NCBI GenBank assembly: GCA_946631535.1
Contig: CAMPAF010000113.1
Span: 1 to 8,978, forward strand
Origin: an uncultured Verrucomicrobiota bacterium
Lineage (GTDB): Bacteria; Verrucomicrobiota; Kiritimatiellia; RFP12; UBA1067
DNA length: 8,978 bases
Direction of reading: 5' to 3'
The translations under genes and the position numbers were made by a program. Shown here one piece after another: positions 1 to 6,301 of the stretch (within the stretch, counting starts at the first letter, position 1; each line of letters starts with the position of its first letter). Below the pieces are notes generated by a model. It was not told the DNA's origin. It did no database searches and saw only the letters and a program-made list of their open reading frames with translations.

Positions 1-118
1 TGAGGCTCGTGGCGTCCCACGTGCCGTCGCCGCCGCTCCACGTGAGCGTGTCCGCCGGGAGGTTCGCGCCGACCGCGACCGCCGCGAGGAATCCAACAAC
101 CTTCAACGTCTTTTTCAT
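1..118 (-). CDS. Exported protein with autotransporter-like repeat motif, 5' end only
   Basis: Only the first 39 codons lie in the window; the gene continues past the left edge. The N-terminus is a classical Sec signal peptide: MKKTLK, then a hydrophobic core (VVGFLAAVAVGA), with a likely cleavage site near residues 20-23. The mature start reads DTLTWSGGDGTWDAT. A W-S-G-G-x-G-x-W-D motif straight after the signal peptide is typical of large beta-helical 'autotransporter-associated beta strand repeat' proteins, which are abundant in Verrucomicrobiota, Kiritimatiellota and Lentisphaerota. The start is supported by a GAGGAG Shine-Dalgarno at 128-133, nine bases upstream of the ATG. A separate promoter candidate lies in the 79-base gap. 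Export is well supported. The autotransporter assignment rests on one short motif, so the mature protein could be another kind of surface or extracellular protein. Confidence 0.7.
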   Translation of the reverse strand, partial: MKKTLKVVGFLAAVAVGANLPADTLTWSGGDGTWDATSL

Positions 119-151
119 GAATGCAGTCTCCTCAAATTGCAGAATGTCCGT

Positions 152-181
152 ATACTACCATCTTCCCCCGTGCATTGGCAA
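152..181 (-). promoter_or_regulatory. Candidate sigma70-type promoter for the exported protein gene
   Basis: In the 79-base gap between the GH43-like gene and the exported protein gene, the minus strand carries TTGCCA (176-181), an 18-base spacer and TAGTAT (152-157). Each hexamer matches consensus at four or more positions. Transcription would begin near 145, leaving a leader of about 27 bases that contains the GAGGAG ribosome site. The rest of the gap shows no convincing terminator hairpin or other feature. The match is modest and could be chance; the gene could also be reached by read-through from upstream. Confidence 0.35.
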
Positions 182-197
182 TTGAAATCGTTCAGAG

Positions 198-1775
198 TCA
201 AGGATTTGCGCCGTAGAGGTACATCGCGCCGTATGTCCAGTTGGGCCTCGGCATGCCCGGGAAGTTCTGGCGGTCCATCGTGAGCAGGATGTACCTGTAC
301 GGGTATCCCTCCGGCATCTCCGCGAACGCCGTGAAGATACGTCCGTTGGAGCACTCCGCGTTGTACGGCTCGAAGTCGAGGCGCAGCTCGCCCACGTACT
401 GCAGCGACGGATACTCGTAGACGGGACGCCTGCGTTTCGCGTTCGCCGTCATCACGTACTTCCGCCCGCCGAAATCCATGATCTCGCAACCAGTGGAGTC
501 AAACGGGACGGGGCCCGCGATCTGGGCGTAGGGTCCGTCCCAGCGGTCGGACTCCCACAAGCAGGCGCGCAGCCCCTTGCCGGTGAAGGAGGAGGTCGCG
601 AGGCGCCACTTGTTCGTCGTCGGGTCGAAGGTGGTGTAGGGATCCTCGCTCTTGATGCCGTCGCCGACAACGAGCGGCTTCGCCCGCAGCACGTGGATGC
701 CGTGCAGCGGGTTCACGCGCGACTCGCAGGCCACGAGTCCGCTTCCCTTCCGCGAGCTGGGGCTGAGGTCGTGCTTCGTCGTGGACCAGCCGACGGCGAT
801 CGCCTTCCAGACGCCGTCCGAGTCGCGGAACACGTGGCCGACGCCGTCGTTGCGCAGCAGGGGGTCATCGTCGCCGTAGCTCGTGAGGAGGATGCCCTCC
901 ATGCGGAAGTCGAAGACGGAGGGATTGAAGCTCGCCACGGATTTCGTATACTTCAGCCCGGCGCGCGCGGAGAAGGTGCAGAAGATGCGTCCGTTCTCCA
1001 TGTACGGGCGGCAGCCGGGTCCGTCGGTGACGATGCGGAAGTCGGCCTGCCCCACGCCCGCCGTGAGCGTGACGGCCGCGCGCGTGAGCGACGCCGTGCC
1101 TCCGGGCGGCAGGGACGCCCCCGCCGCGCACTTGAGCCAGCCCGCGAAATCGCGCCGCCGGATGTCGGGATCCTCCACGAGCGCGACGGACCCGAGGTAG
1201 CGCACGTCGCCGTCCTTGCGCACCGCGATGAGGATCGTCGGACCCGCCACGACCGCCGAGAGACGGAACGGCGGCGCGGGCACGACCTGCGGATCATCCA
1301 GCTTCGCGTCCAGCTTCTTCCCCTCGAAAGACTGCTCGAACGCAACGGGCTTCCCCGGCTCGGCACGCACGCATGCGCGGAACGAGCCGTCATACGGCGC
1401 GATGCACAGCACGGCGGCGGCGCCTTCGGAGAGCGACTGCACGTCCGCCGAGAAATGGACACCCGGGTGGAACGCGCCGACGAAGAGCACGCCCTCCGCC
1501 GCCGCGCCAGCGGGCGCGGAGAGCGTCACCGCGCCCTTCCCGTAGGCAAGCTTCGGGAGCGGATTCGCGCAATATGGCATCAGCGGGTTCTGGAGGCTCG
1601 GACGGGCCGATTCGCCCGGCACGAACTCGGAGAGCATCACCTCGTTGTCGAGCATGAACCGCCGCGTCGAGAGCAGCTTGAACTCCAGCTTCGTGGGATC
1701 GCATTCCGCAGACGCGTCAAGCGACCAGATCGCCGCGCACATGGCGGCCAACATCAACAACCGGCATTTTCCCAT
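198..1775 (-). CDS. Secreted GH43-like beta-propeller protein with N-terminal beta-sandwich-like region
   Basis: A 525-residue protein with a Sec signal peptide (MGKCRLLMLAAMCAAIWSLDASA, cleavage after residue 23), so it is exported. Residues about 75-200 are beta-rich, with segments such as ILIAVRKDGDVRYLGSV, and resemble a concanavalin/laminin-G-like sandwich. Residues about 245-525 resemble the five-bladed propeller of GH43/GH32-type glycosidases: blade-like strands at RPYMENGRIFCTFSA, EDPYTTFDPTTNKWRLATSS and GCEIMDFGGRKYVMTAN, and a C-terminal YRYILLTMDR ending in WTYGAMYLYG. Acidic residues that could be catalytic occur (for example E377-D378 and E431) but I cannot assign them. Many cysteines suggest disulfides in an extracytoplasmic protein. 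It starts 19 bases after dprA and is probably co-transcribed with it. The start at 1775 is preferred because of ribosome-site spacing. The fold call is moderate; enzyme activity and substrate are unknown, and it may be a hypothetical-family lectin or hydrolase. Confidence 0.7.
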   Translation of the reverse strand: MGKCRLLMLAAMCAAIWSLDASAECDPTKLEFKLLSTRRFMLDNEVMLSEFVPGESARPSLQNPLMPYCANPLPKLAYGKGAVTLSAPAGAAAEGVLFVGAFHPGVHFSADVQSLSEGAAAVLCIAPYDGSFRACVRAEPGKPVAFEQSFEGKKLDAKLDDPQVVPAPPFRLSAVVAGPTILIAVRKDGDVRYLGSVALVEDPDIRRRDFAGWLKCAAGASLPPGGTASLTRAAVTLTAGVGQADFRIVTDGPGCRPYMENGRIFCTFSARAGLKYTKSVASFNPSVFDFRMEGILLTSYGDDDPLLRNDGVGHVFRDSDGVWKAIAVGWSTTKHDLSPSSRKGSGLVACESRVNPLHGIHVLRAKPLVVGDGIKSEDPYTTFDPTTNKWRLATSSFTGKGLRACLWESDRWDGPYAQIAGPVPFDSTGCEIMDFGGRKYVMTANAKRRRPVYEYPSLQYVGELRLDFEPYNAECSNGRIFTAFAEMPEGYPYRYILLTMDRQNFPGMPRPNWTYGAMYLYGANP

Positions 1776-1781
1776 TGTCAT

Positions 1782-1787
1782 TCTCCT
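1782..1787 (-). promoter_or_regulatory. Ribosome binding site that decides the start of the GH43-like gene
   Basis: Two in-frame ATGs, at 1781 and 1775, are possible. The AGGAGA Shine-Dalgarno directly abuts the first ATG, which leaves no usable spacing. It lies six bases upstream of the second, which is normal. The second ATG (1775, MGKC...) is therefore the likely start. The site lies in the 19-base gap after the dprA stop codon. Confidence 0.7.
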
Positions 1788-1794
1788 GTGCTGT

Positions 1795-2904
1795 TCAAGC
1801 CTGTGCGGCCATTACGCGGTTTCCGGGAAGAAAGCGCACGCGCCCCTTGAGGCGCAACCCCACCAGCAAGGAGTTGACCTTCTCTATAGGAAGCTTCGCC
1901 TCGCGGACTATCGCATCGACCGTGGCGCCGCCTTCCGGGATCGCCCGAATCACCAGCGACTCCTCAATGGTTATTGGGGAATGGGGAACGGGGGATGGGG
2001 AATGAGGAACGGGGGATTGTTCGACTTTCGACCTTCGACTTTCGGCCTTCGACTTTCTGCTCCCGACTCCCAACGGAGTCAATTCCTCGACGATGTCGTC
2101 CACGCACGTCACGAGGCGTGCGCCCTCGCGGATGAGATGGTTGCATCCGGCTGCGACCTTCCAGTCAACGCGTCCGGGCACGGCCATCACCGCCCGCCCC
2201 TGCTCCACGGCGCGCGAGCATGTGATGAGCGTGCCGCTGCGGAGCGGACACTCCACGGCCACTACGCCGTGCGAGATGCCGGATACGATCCTGTTGCGCT
2301 GCGGGAACGTCTGCGCGTCGGGACGGCGTCCAAACGGAAACTCGCTCGCCACGCATCCGCCCTTCTCCACCATCTCTCGCGCGAGCTTGCGGTTCTCGTT
2401 CGGGAAGAAGCAGTCGAGCGCGCCGCCCAGGATGCCAGCCGTCGCGCCGCCGCCAGCGAGCGCGCCGCGGTGCGCCGCCGCGTCGATGCCCGCGGCAAGG
2501 CCTGAGAACACGGCCCAGCCGCGCTGCGCAAGCCCTGCGGCGAGCCGTTCCGCCGTCTCGCGCCCGTAGGCGGTGGCCGCGCGCGTGCCCACGAGCGCGA
2601 CTCCGGCCTTGGACAGCACGGCCGGATCGCCAGTGACGTAGAGCGCGAGCGGAGGAGAGGCGATCTTCTTCAGGAGCGGCGGATAGGCGGCGTCGAGCTC
2701 GGTCACGATCGTGACGCGCATCTTCGCGGCACGCGCGATCTCGCGCTCCCATTCGGGTTCCTTCCCCTCCCAGTCGCGCTTGTCCGGATATCGCGCGTAA
2801 GCCTCGGCCACGCTGCCTCCGGCCTCGGCCGCCAGCCGCGCCACTGTCACCGACCCGACGGTCGGAATCATGTTGAATGCGATTCTCGCTTCTCTTTCGG
2901 TCAT
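1795..2904 (-). CDS. dprA: DNA processing protein DprA (Smf) with a repeat-encoded interdomain linker
   Basis: DprA binds incoming single-stranded DNA in the cytoplasm and loads RecA during natural transformation; it is widespread even in species not known to be competent. The 369-residue product has an N-terminal helical region (about 1-70) and the Rossmann-type domain (about 75-275). Visible hallmarks are VALVGTRAATAYG (102-114), SGLAAGIDAAAHRGAL (134-149), a GG...G nucleotide-like loop near 151-161, SEFPFG (187-192), FPQRNRIVSGIS (200-211), SGTLIT (223-228), GRAVMAVPG (236-244) and GCNHLIREGA (253-262). A winged helix (about 313-369, TVDAIVREAKLPIEKVNSLL) closes the protein. Residues 281-310 between the domains are low complexity (SRKSKAE and PVPHSPS repeats) and are encoded by heptanucleotide tandem arrays. 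The ATG at 2904 has an AAGGA site four to five bases upstream. An upstream TTG at 2961 was rejected because it lies in the promoter -35 box. Confidence 0.95.
   Translation of the reverse strand: MTEREARIAFNMIPTVGSVTVARLAAEAGGSVAEAYARYPDKRDWEGKEPEWEREIARAAKMRVTIVTELDAAYPPLLKKIASPPLALYVTGDPAVLSKAGVALVGTRAATAYGRETAERLAAGLAQRGWAVFSGLAAGIDAAAHRGALAGGGATAGILGGALDCFFPNENRKLAREMVEKGGCVASEFPFGRRPDAQTFPQRNRIVSGISHGVVAVECPLRSGTLITCSRAVEQGRAVMAVPGRVDWKVAAGCNHLIREGARLVTCVDDIVEELTPLGVGSRKSKAESRRSKVEQSPVPHSPSPVPHSPITIEESLVIRAIPEGGATVDAIVREAKLPIEKVNSLLVGLRLKGRVRFLPGNRVMAAQA
1973..2021. repeat. Heptanucleotide tandem array A inside dprA (consensus AAYGGGG)
   Basis: Seven consecutive 7-base units on the plus strand: ATTGGGG, AATGGGG, AACGGGG, GATGGGG, AATGAGG, AACGGGG and a degenerate GATTGTT that joins array B. 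On the coding (minus) strand three units equal seven codons, giving the protein repeat PVPHSPS / PVPHSPI. The G-rich strand is non-coding. The pattern resembles the short tandemly repeated heptamers (STRR) known from heterocystous cyanobacteria, but here it lies within a coding region. Confidence 0.9.
2022..2070. repeat. Heptanucleotide tandem array B inside dprA (consensus CGACYTT)
   Basis: Seven consecutive 7-base units directly abutting array A and in the same register: CGACTTT, CGACCTT, CGACTTT, CGGCCTT, CGACTTT, then two decayed units, CTGCTCC and CGACTCC. The coding strand gives the heptapeptide repeat SRKSKAE / SRRSKVE, basic and probably disordered. Arrays A and B together span 98 bases and encode roughly DprA residues 279-311. 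Confidence 0.9.
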
Positions 2905-2932
2905 TCGGTCCTTCCGGTGTCCTGCGCCGCAC

Positions 2933-2961
2933 ATGATAGCACAACGCGAGGATTCGGACAA
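2933..2961 (-). promoter_or_regulatory. Promoter for dprA and the GH43-like gene (extended -10)
   Basis: The 60-base gap upstream of dprA contains, on the minus strand, TTGTCC (2956-2961), a 17-base spacer and TATCAT (2933-2938), with TGC just before the -10 giving an extended -10. The -10 matches consensus at five of six positions and the -35 at four of six. Transcription would start near 2926, about 22 bases before the ATG at 2904. This would uncouple dprA and the secreted protein gene from the upstream unit. Confidence 0.6.
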
Positions 2962-2964
2962 CCT

Positions 2965-3804
2965 CTAGACGCAAGGCACCGTCACGTTAGTGGGGATGTA
3001 GTCAAGCCCCATCTCGATCATCTTCGCGACTGTCTCCGGCGTGTCGCCTGCGCGGAGGCACATCTTGACGCCCTTCGCGTGGACGCGCGCCACGATGCCG
3101 TCCGGCACGGCAGAAAGATCCTTGTAGTTGTACGAGAGGCCCGCATTCCCCTGCGCCGCCAGCTCGTCCAGCTGCTCGGGCTTGCTGAAGATGTGGTGTA
3201 TGAATATCTCCTTGTCGCAGCGACGCGCCTCGAGGATGTGGTCGAAGGATACCGACGAGAGCACGGCCACGCGGGAGAGGCCACGCCGACGCACCTCGTC
3301 CAGTACCGGCTTCACCACGGCCTTGTCGCCCTTCGTCTCGATGAACGGCACCGCGTCGTACTTCTCGCATACGTCCAGGTACTCGCCGAACGTTGGGATG
3401 CGCAGCATCTCCTTCGGCCACGAAGTGAGCCCGTTGCCCTTCGTGGGCACAAGCGTCCTCAGCTCCGCGCAGTCCAATTCCGACACCTTCTTCTTCAGCC
3501 CGAACATGCGCTTCAGAGAGTCGTCGTGCGAACATACCAGCTTCCCGTCCTTGGAGAAGCGCACGTCCGTCTCAATCGCCTGCAGCCCAAGCCGCGCCGC
3601 GCACACGAACGACGGGATTGTGTTCTCCGGCGCGAGCGACTGGCAGCCGCGATGCGCGATGAAGAGCATCCCCTTCTCCGCGAGCCTCTCGCCCCATGTC
3701 CGCCGCCCGTCGCCGGACGCCGGAGAACTGTTCGCCGCGCGCGCGCCAAGCGCCGCCACTGCAGCAAGCGCACCACCAAGGAAACATCTACGATCTAGTA
3801 GCAT
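2965..3804 (-). CDS. Exported glycerophosphodiester phosphodiesterase (GDPD family)
   Basis: GDPD enzymes hydrolyse glycerophosphodiesters, the deacylation products of phospholipids, to sn-glycerol 3-phosphate and an alcohol. The 279-residue product shows the family signature: IAHRGCQSLAPENT (49-62, with H51, R52, E60, N61), the metal ligands in IETDVRFSKDG (77-87, E78 and D80), the general-acid His in CSHDDSL (H93), and PFIETKGD (153-160, E156 and K158). The C-terminal strand reads GLDYIPTNVTVP, where the family usually has a G-x-D-x-I-x-T-[DN]-x-P pattern. The N-terminus, MLLDRRCFLGGALAAVAALGARA, combines a twin-arginine-like motif (DRRCFLG) with a hydrophobic stretch, suggesting Tat export. 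It follows the decarboxylase gene by nine bases, and its AGAGG ribosome site overlaps that gene's stop codon, so the two are probably translated from one message. The enzyme class is firm; the natural substrate is not known. Confidence 0.9.
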   Translation of the reverse strand: MLLDRRCFLGGALAAVAALGARAANSSPASGDGRRTWGERLAEKGMLFIAHRGCQSLAPENTIPSFVCAARLGLQAIETDVRFSKDGKLVCSHDDSLKRMFGLKKKVSELDCAELRTLVPTKGNGLTSWPKEMLRIPTFGEYLDVCEKYDAVPFIETKGDKAVVKPVLDEVRRRGLSRVAVLSSVSFDHILEARRCDKEIFIHHIFSKPEQLDELAAQGNAGLSYNYKDLSAVPDGIVARVHAKGVKMCLRAGDTPETVAKMIEMGLDYIPTNVTVPCV

Positions 3805-3813
3805 GTTGGACCT

Positions 3814-5073
3814 CTAGCTGACTGGCAGGCCGGGGAAGTCGAGCGTAGCGAAGTAGTCCTTGAGCGTCTCGGCGCGGCGGATCTCCTTCACCGTGCCGTC
3901 CGGGCGCAGCAGCAGCTCGGCGCTGCGGAGCTTGCCGTTGTACTGGAAGCCCATCGCGTGGCCGTGCGCGCCGGCATCGTGTATCACCAGCAGGTCGCCC
4001 GGCTCGAGCGGCGGGAGCTGGCGTCCGATCGCGAACTTGTCGTTGTTCTCGCAGAGCGAGCCTGTCACGTCGTACGTCTCTGTGGCAGGCACGTCCATCT
4101 TCGCAGGCACCGTTATGTGATGGTACGCGCCGTAGAGCGCGGGACGCATCAGGTTCGCCATGCAGGCGTCGAGGCCTGCGTACTTGCGGTAGGTGTCCTT
4201 CACGTGCAGCACGCGCGAGACGAGGTAGCCGTACGGTCCGGTGATGCAGCGGCCGCACTCCATGTAGAGCTTCAGGTCGGGATGGCCCTGCGCGCGCAGG
4301 TGCGCGGCGTACGCCTCCTCTATCCCCTTCCCGACGCGCGCGATGTCCATCGCCTTCTGGTCGGGACGGTACGGGATGCCGATGCCGCCGCCTATGTTCA
4401 CGAAGTCGAAGGTGATGCCGACCTTGCGCGATATCTCCACGGCGAGGTCGAAGAGGAGCGTGGCCGTGTCTATGATGTACTGCGGATCGAGCTCGTTGGA
4501 CGCGACCATCGTGTGGAGGCCGAAGCGCTTGACGCCCTTCGCCTTCATCGCCGCGTACCCCTCGAAGAGCTGCGCCGTGGTGAAACCGTACTTCGCCTCC
4601 TCGGGCTTGCCGATGATGGCGTTTCCGCCCTTGAGCGGACCGGGGTTCCAGCGGCAGCAGACAAGTTCCGGAAGGCTGCCACACGCCTTCTCCAGGAAGT
4701 CGATGTGCGTGATGTCGTCGAGGTTGATGATTGCGCCCAACTCGCGCGCCTTCACGAACTCCGCCGCAGGCGTGTCGTTCGACGTGAACATGATGTCCTC
4801 GCCGCGGTTGCCGACGGCGTCCGCCAGCACCAGCTCGGCCATGGACGAGCAGTCGCTGCCGAACCCCTCCTCGCGCAGGATCGCCATCAGGTGGGGGTTT
4901 GGCGTCGCCTTTACCGCGAAGTACTCGTGGAATCCCCTGTTCCATGCGAACGCGGCCTTCAGCTCGCGCGCATGCGTGCGGATCGCCGCCTCGTCGTAGA
5001 TGTGGAACGGCGTCGGCCAGCGCTTCGCCAGCTCCTCCAGCCGTTCGGCCGTGAAAGGTATCGTCCTGCCCAT
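3814..5073 (-). CDS. lysA: PLP-dependent decarboxylase, diaminopimelate decarboxylase-like (LysA family)
   Basis: A fold-type III PLP decarboxylase of 419 residues, the usual length for diaminopimelate decarboxylase, which makes L-lysine from meso-diaminopimelate in the cytoplasm. K55 in YFAVKATPNP is the expected Schiff-base lysine. Other landmarks are GSDCSSMAEL (72-81), KYGF (161-164), the phosphate-binding IGGGIGIPY (227-235), ECGR (272-275), MRPALYGAYHH (309-319), and the C-terminal catalytic motifs SLCENNDKFA (339-348, C341) and DAGAHGHAMGFQYNGK (366-381). The usual H-x-H-I-G-S segment after the first barrel half reads HTMVAS (187-192), so the PLP-stacking histidine position is a methionine. 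From memory this is a trait of one LysA subfamily, not a defect. It starts 19 bases after rhaT with a CGAGG site five bases upstream. A related decarboxylase of another diamino acid cannot be excluded. Confidence 0.85.
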   Translation of the reverse strand: MGRTIPFTAERLEELAKRWPTPFHIYDEAAIRTHARELKAAFAWNRGFHEYFAVKATPNPHLMAILREEGFGSDCSSMAELVLADAVGNRGEDIMFTSNDTPAAEFVKARELGAIINLDDITHIDFLEKACGSLPELVCCRWNPGPLKGGNAIIGKPEEAKYGFTTAQLFEGYAAMKAKGVKRFGLHTMVASNELDPQYIIDTATLLFDLAVEISRKVGITFDFVNIGGGIGIPYRPDQKAMDIARVGKGIEEAYAAHLRAQGHPDLKLYMECGRCITGPYGYLVSRVLHVKDTYRKYAGLDACMANLMRPALYGAYHHITVPAKMDVPATETYDVTGSLCENNDKFAIGRQLPPLEPGDLLVIHDAGAHGHAMGFQYNGKLRSAELLLRPDGTVKEIRRAETLKDYFATLDFPGLPVS

Positions 5074-5092
5074 GTCTGCCTCGCGGTATTCT

Positions 5093-6271
5093 TTACTTCT
5101 TCGGGAACTGCGCCTCGAGGTACTTGACCGTCAGCGCCTTCTGCGCCGCCTCCTTGGCGACGTCCTCCGCCGACTTCGGCGGCGCCAGCTTCTTGCCGGC
5201 GGAGACGATTACGAACGACGCCACCAGCACGCAGATGCCGATCGCCAGGTACGCCTTCGTCTTCTTGCCCGTGCCCTTCCATTCGCCCAGCAGGATGCCG
5301 AGCACCGACGAGAACATCACGCTCGAGCCCATCACCACCGCGAAGCCGATGTACGCCATGTCGTCGCCGACGATCGGCTCGCCGTACTTCTGGCACGCGA
5401 ACTGGCAAGCCCAGATGACGCCCGCGAGCCCGGCGAAGAAGATGTTGGCCGCGATCGGCGCCTTCGTTCCCTGCTCCGCATCGGCCTTGCCGCGGTTCTT
5501 GGCCATCTGCCACAGGCACCAGGCGGCGTTCACGGCGAAGCCACCTAGCAGCACCACCACCAGCACGGCCATGCCGGCCCAGCTCGCCTTCGCGCCGGCG
5601 TGCATCGCCAGGTCCGACATGGACACCGTCACGTCCTGCCCCGCCACGGACGCCTTCCAGATGCCGCCCTGCAGGCCGAAGTTCATGCCGGCCGAGGCGA
5701 TGCCGGAGAATATGGCCACTGCCATGCCCTTCTTGAAGTCAAACTCTGCCACGGCCTTCTTCTTCTCCTCCTCGGGCAGCTCGGACTCCTTGGACTTGCC
5801 GGCGAGGCCGACGAACACGATGCCGAGGAGCGACGCCAGGACGCCCGCCAGCACAACCACCGCGCCGGTGTTCTCCACCAGCCTGCCGGCCTCGCCCGAC
5901 ACCACCGGCGGAATGAGCGTTCCAGTGGCCGAGCAGAGCCCGCATCCGATTGCGAGCCCGAGCCCGATGCCGAGGTAGCGGATCATGAGTCCCCACGTGA
6001 GACCGCCAAGCCCCCACAGGGCGCCGAAGCCGGCGCAGCGTGCCAGCACGGCCCCGGGCGTGCGCGAGATGACGCCGCACGCGTCAGGCACCGTGGCGAA
6101 CGCCAGCAGCGCAGGGAACAGCACCAGGCCGAAGATGGCGTACACCAGCCAGTACTTCTCGTACGCCCAGCCCTTCACCTTCCTGAACGGCACGGCGAAC
6201 ACTGCGCCTGCCAGTCCTCCGAGCGCGAAGATCAACGATCCGACCAACGGGTTTGCTGCTGTTACTTCCAT
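5093..6271 (-). CDS. rhaT: RhaT-family sugar:proton symporter (L-rhamnose/H+ symporter-like)
   Basis: An inner-membrane transporter of the drug/metabolite-transporter superfamily with about ten hydrophobic segments. It resembles E. coli RhaT along its length: PFRKVKGWAYEKYW (28-41), a G-A-L-W-G-L-G-G-L-T-W-G-L segment followed by MIRYLGIGLGLAIG (96-109), SATGTLIPPVVSGE (114-127), then a charged loop (158-180) leading into EFDFKKGMAVAIFSGIASAG (176-195). The 392 residues exceed the roughly 344 of E. coli RhaT, partly through a lysine- and alanine-rich hydrophilic tail after residue 358. No rhamnose isomerase, kinase or aldolase genes lie nearby, so the sugar is inferred from family only. The start has an AAAGGAG site (6281-6287) nine bases upstream and a promoter overlapping the end of the previous gene. 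It is the first gene of a probable rhaT-lysA-GDPD unit. Confidence 0.85.
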   Translation of the reverse strand: MEVTAANPLVGSLIFALGGLAGAVFAVPFRKVKGWAYEKYWLVYAIFGLVLFPALLAFATVPDACGVISRTPGAVLARCAGFGALWGLGGLTWGLMIRYLGIGLGLAIGCGLCSATGTLIPPVVSGEAGRLVENTGAVVVLAGVLASLLGIVFVGLAGKSKESELPEEEKKKAVAEFDFKKGMAVAIFSGIASAGMNFGLQGGIWKASVAGQDVTVSMSDLAMHAGAKASWAGMAVLVVVLLGGFAVNAAWCLWQMAKNRGKADAEQGTKAPIAANIFFAGLAGVIWACQFACQKYGEPIVGDDMAYIGFAVVMGSSVMFSSVLGILLGEWKGTGKKTKAYLAIGICVLVASFVIVSAGKKLAPPKSAEDVAKEAAQKALTVKYLEAQFPKK

Positions 6272-6301
6272 TTCTCAATTCTCCTTTAGGGGTTGCCTGA
6301 A

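Noticed and set aside
693..1850. A 385-codon plus-strand open frame opposite the GH43-like gene
   Set aside because: The minus-strand frame has a signal peptide, a well-spaced ribosome site and propeller-like blocks. The plus-strand product is Arg/His-rich without recognisable structure.
1973..2070. CRISPR array or coding-minisatellite of a larger repeat
   Set aside because: Units are seven bases with no spacers, so it is not CRISPR. The seven-residue protein repeats are a by-product of three heptamers equalling 21 bases.
2905..2961. A longer dprA starting at TTG 2961
   Set aside because: The TTG overlaps the predicted -35 box, the extra 19 residues do not resemble DprA N-termini, and the ATG at 2904 has a nearby AAGGA site.
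2905..2964. Rho-independent terminator after the phosphodiesterase gene
   Set aside because: No stable inverted repeat followed by a T run is visible on the transcribed strand in this gap. The same holds for the 79-base gap at 119-197 and for the short gaps elsewhere.
2165..2974. A 269-codon alternative minus-strand frame over dprA
   Set aside because: It is a frame-shifted shadow of dprA: Arg-rich, no motifs, while the dprA frame carries every family signature.
3958..5127. A 389-codon plus-strand open frame opposite the decarboxylase gene
   Set aside because: It is antisense to a clear LysA-family gene; low-complexity Arg/Val/Leu/His-rich translation, no domain, no independent ribosome site.
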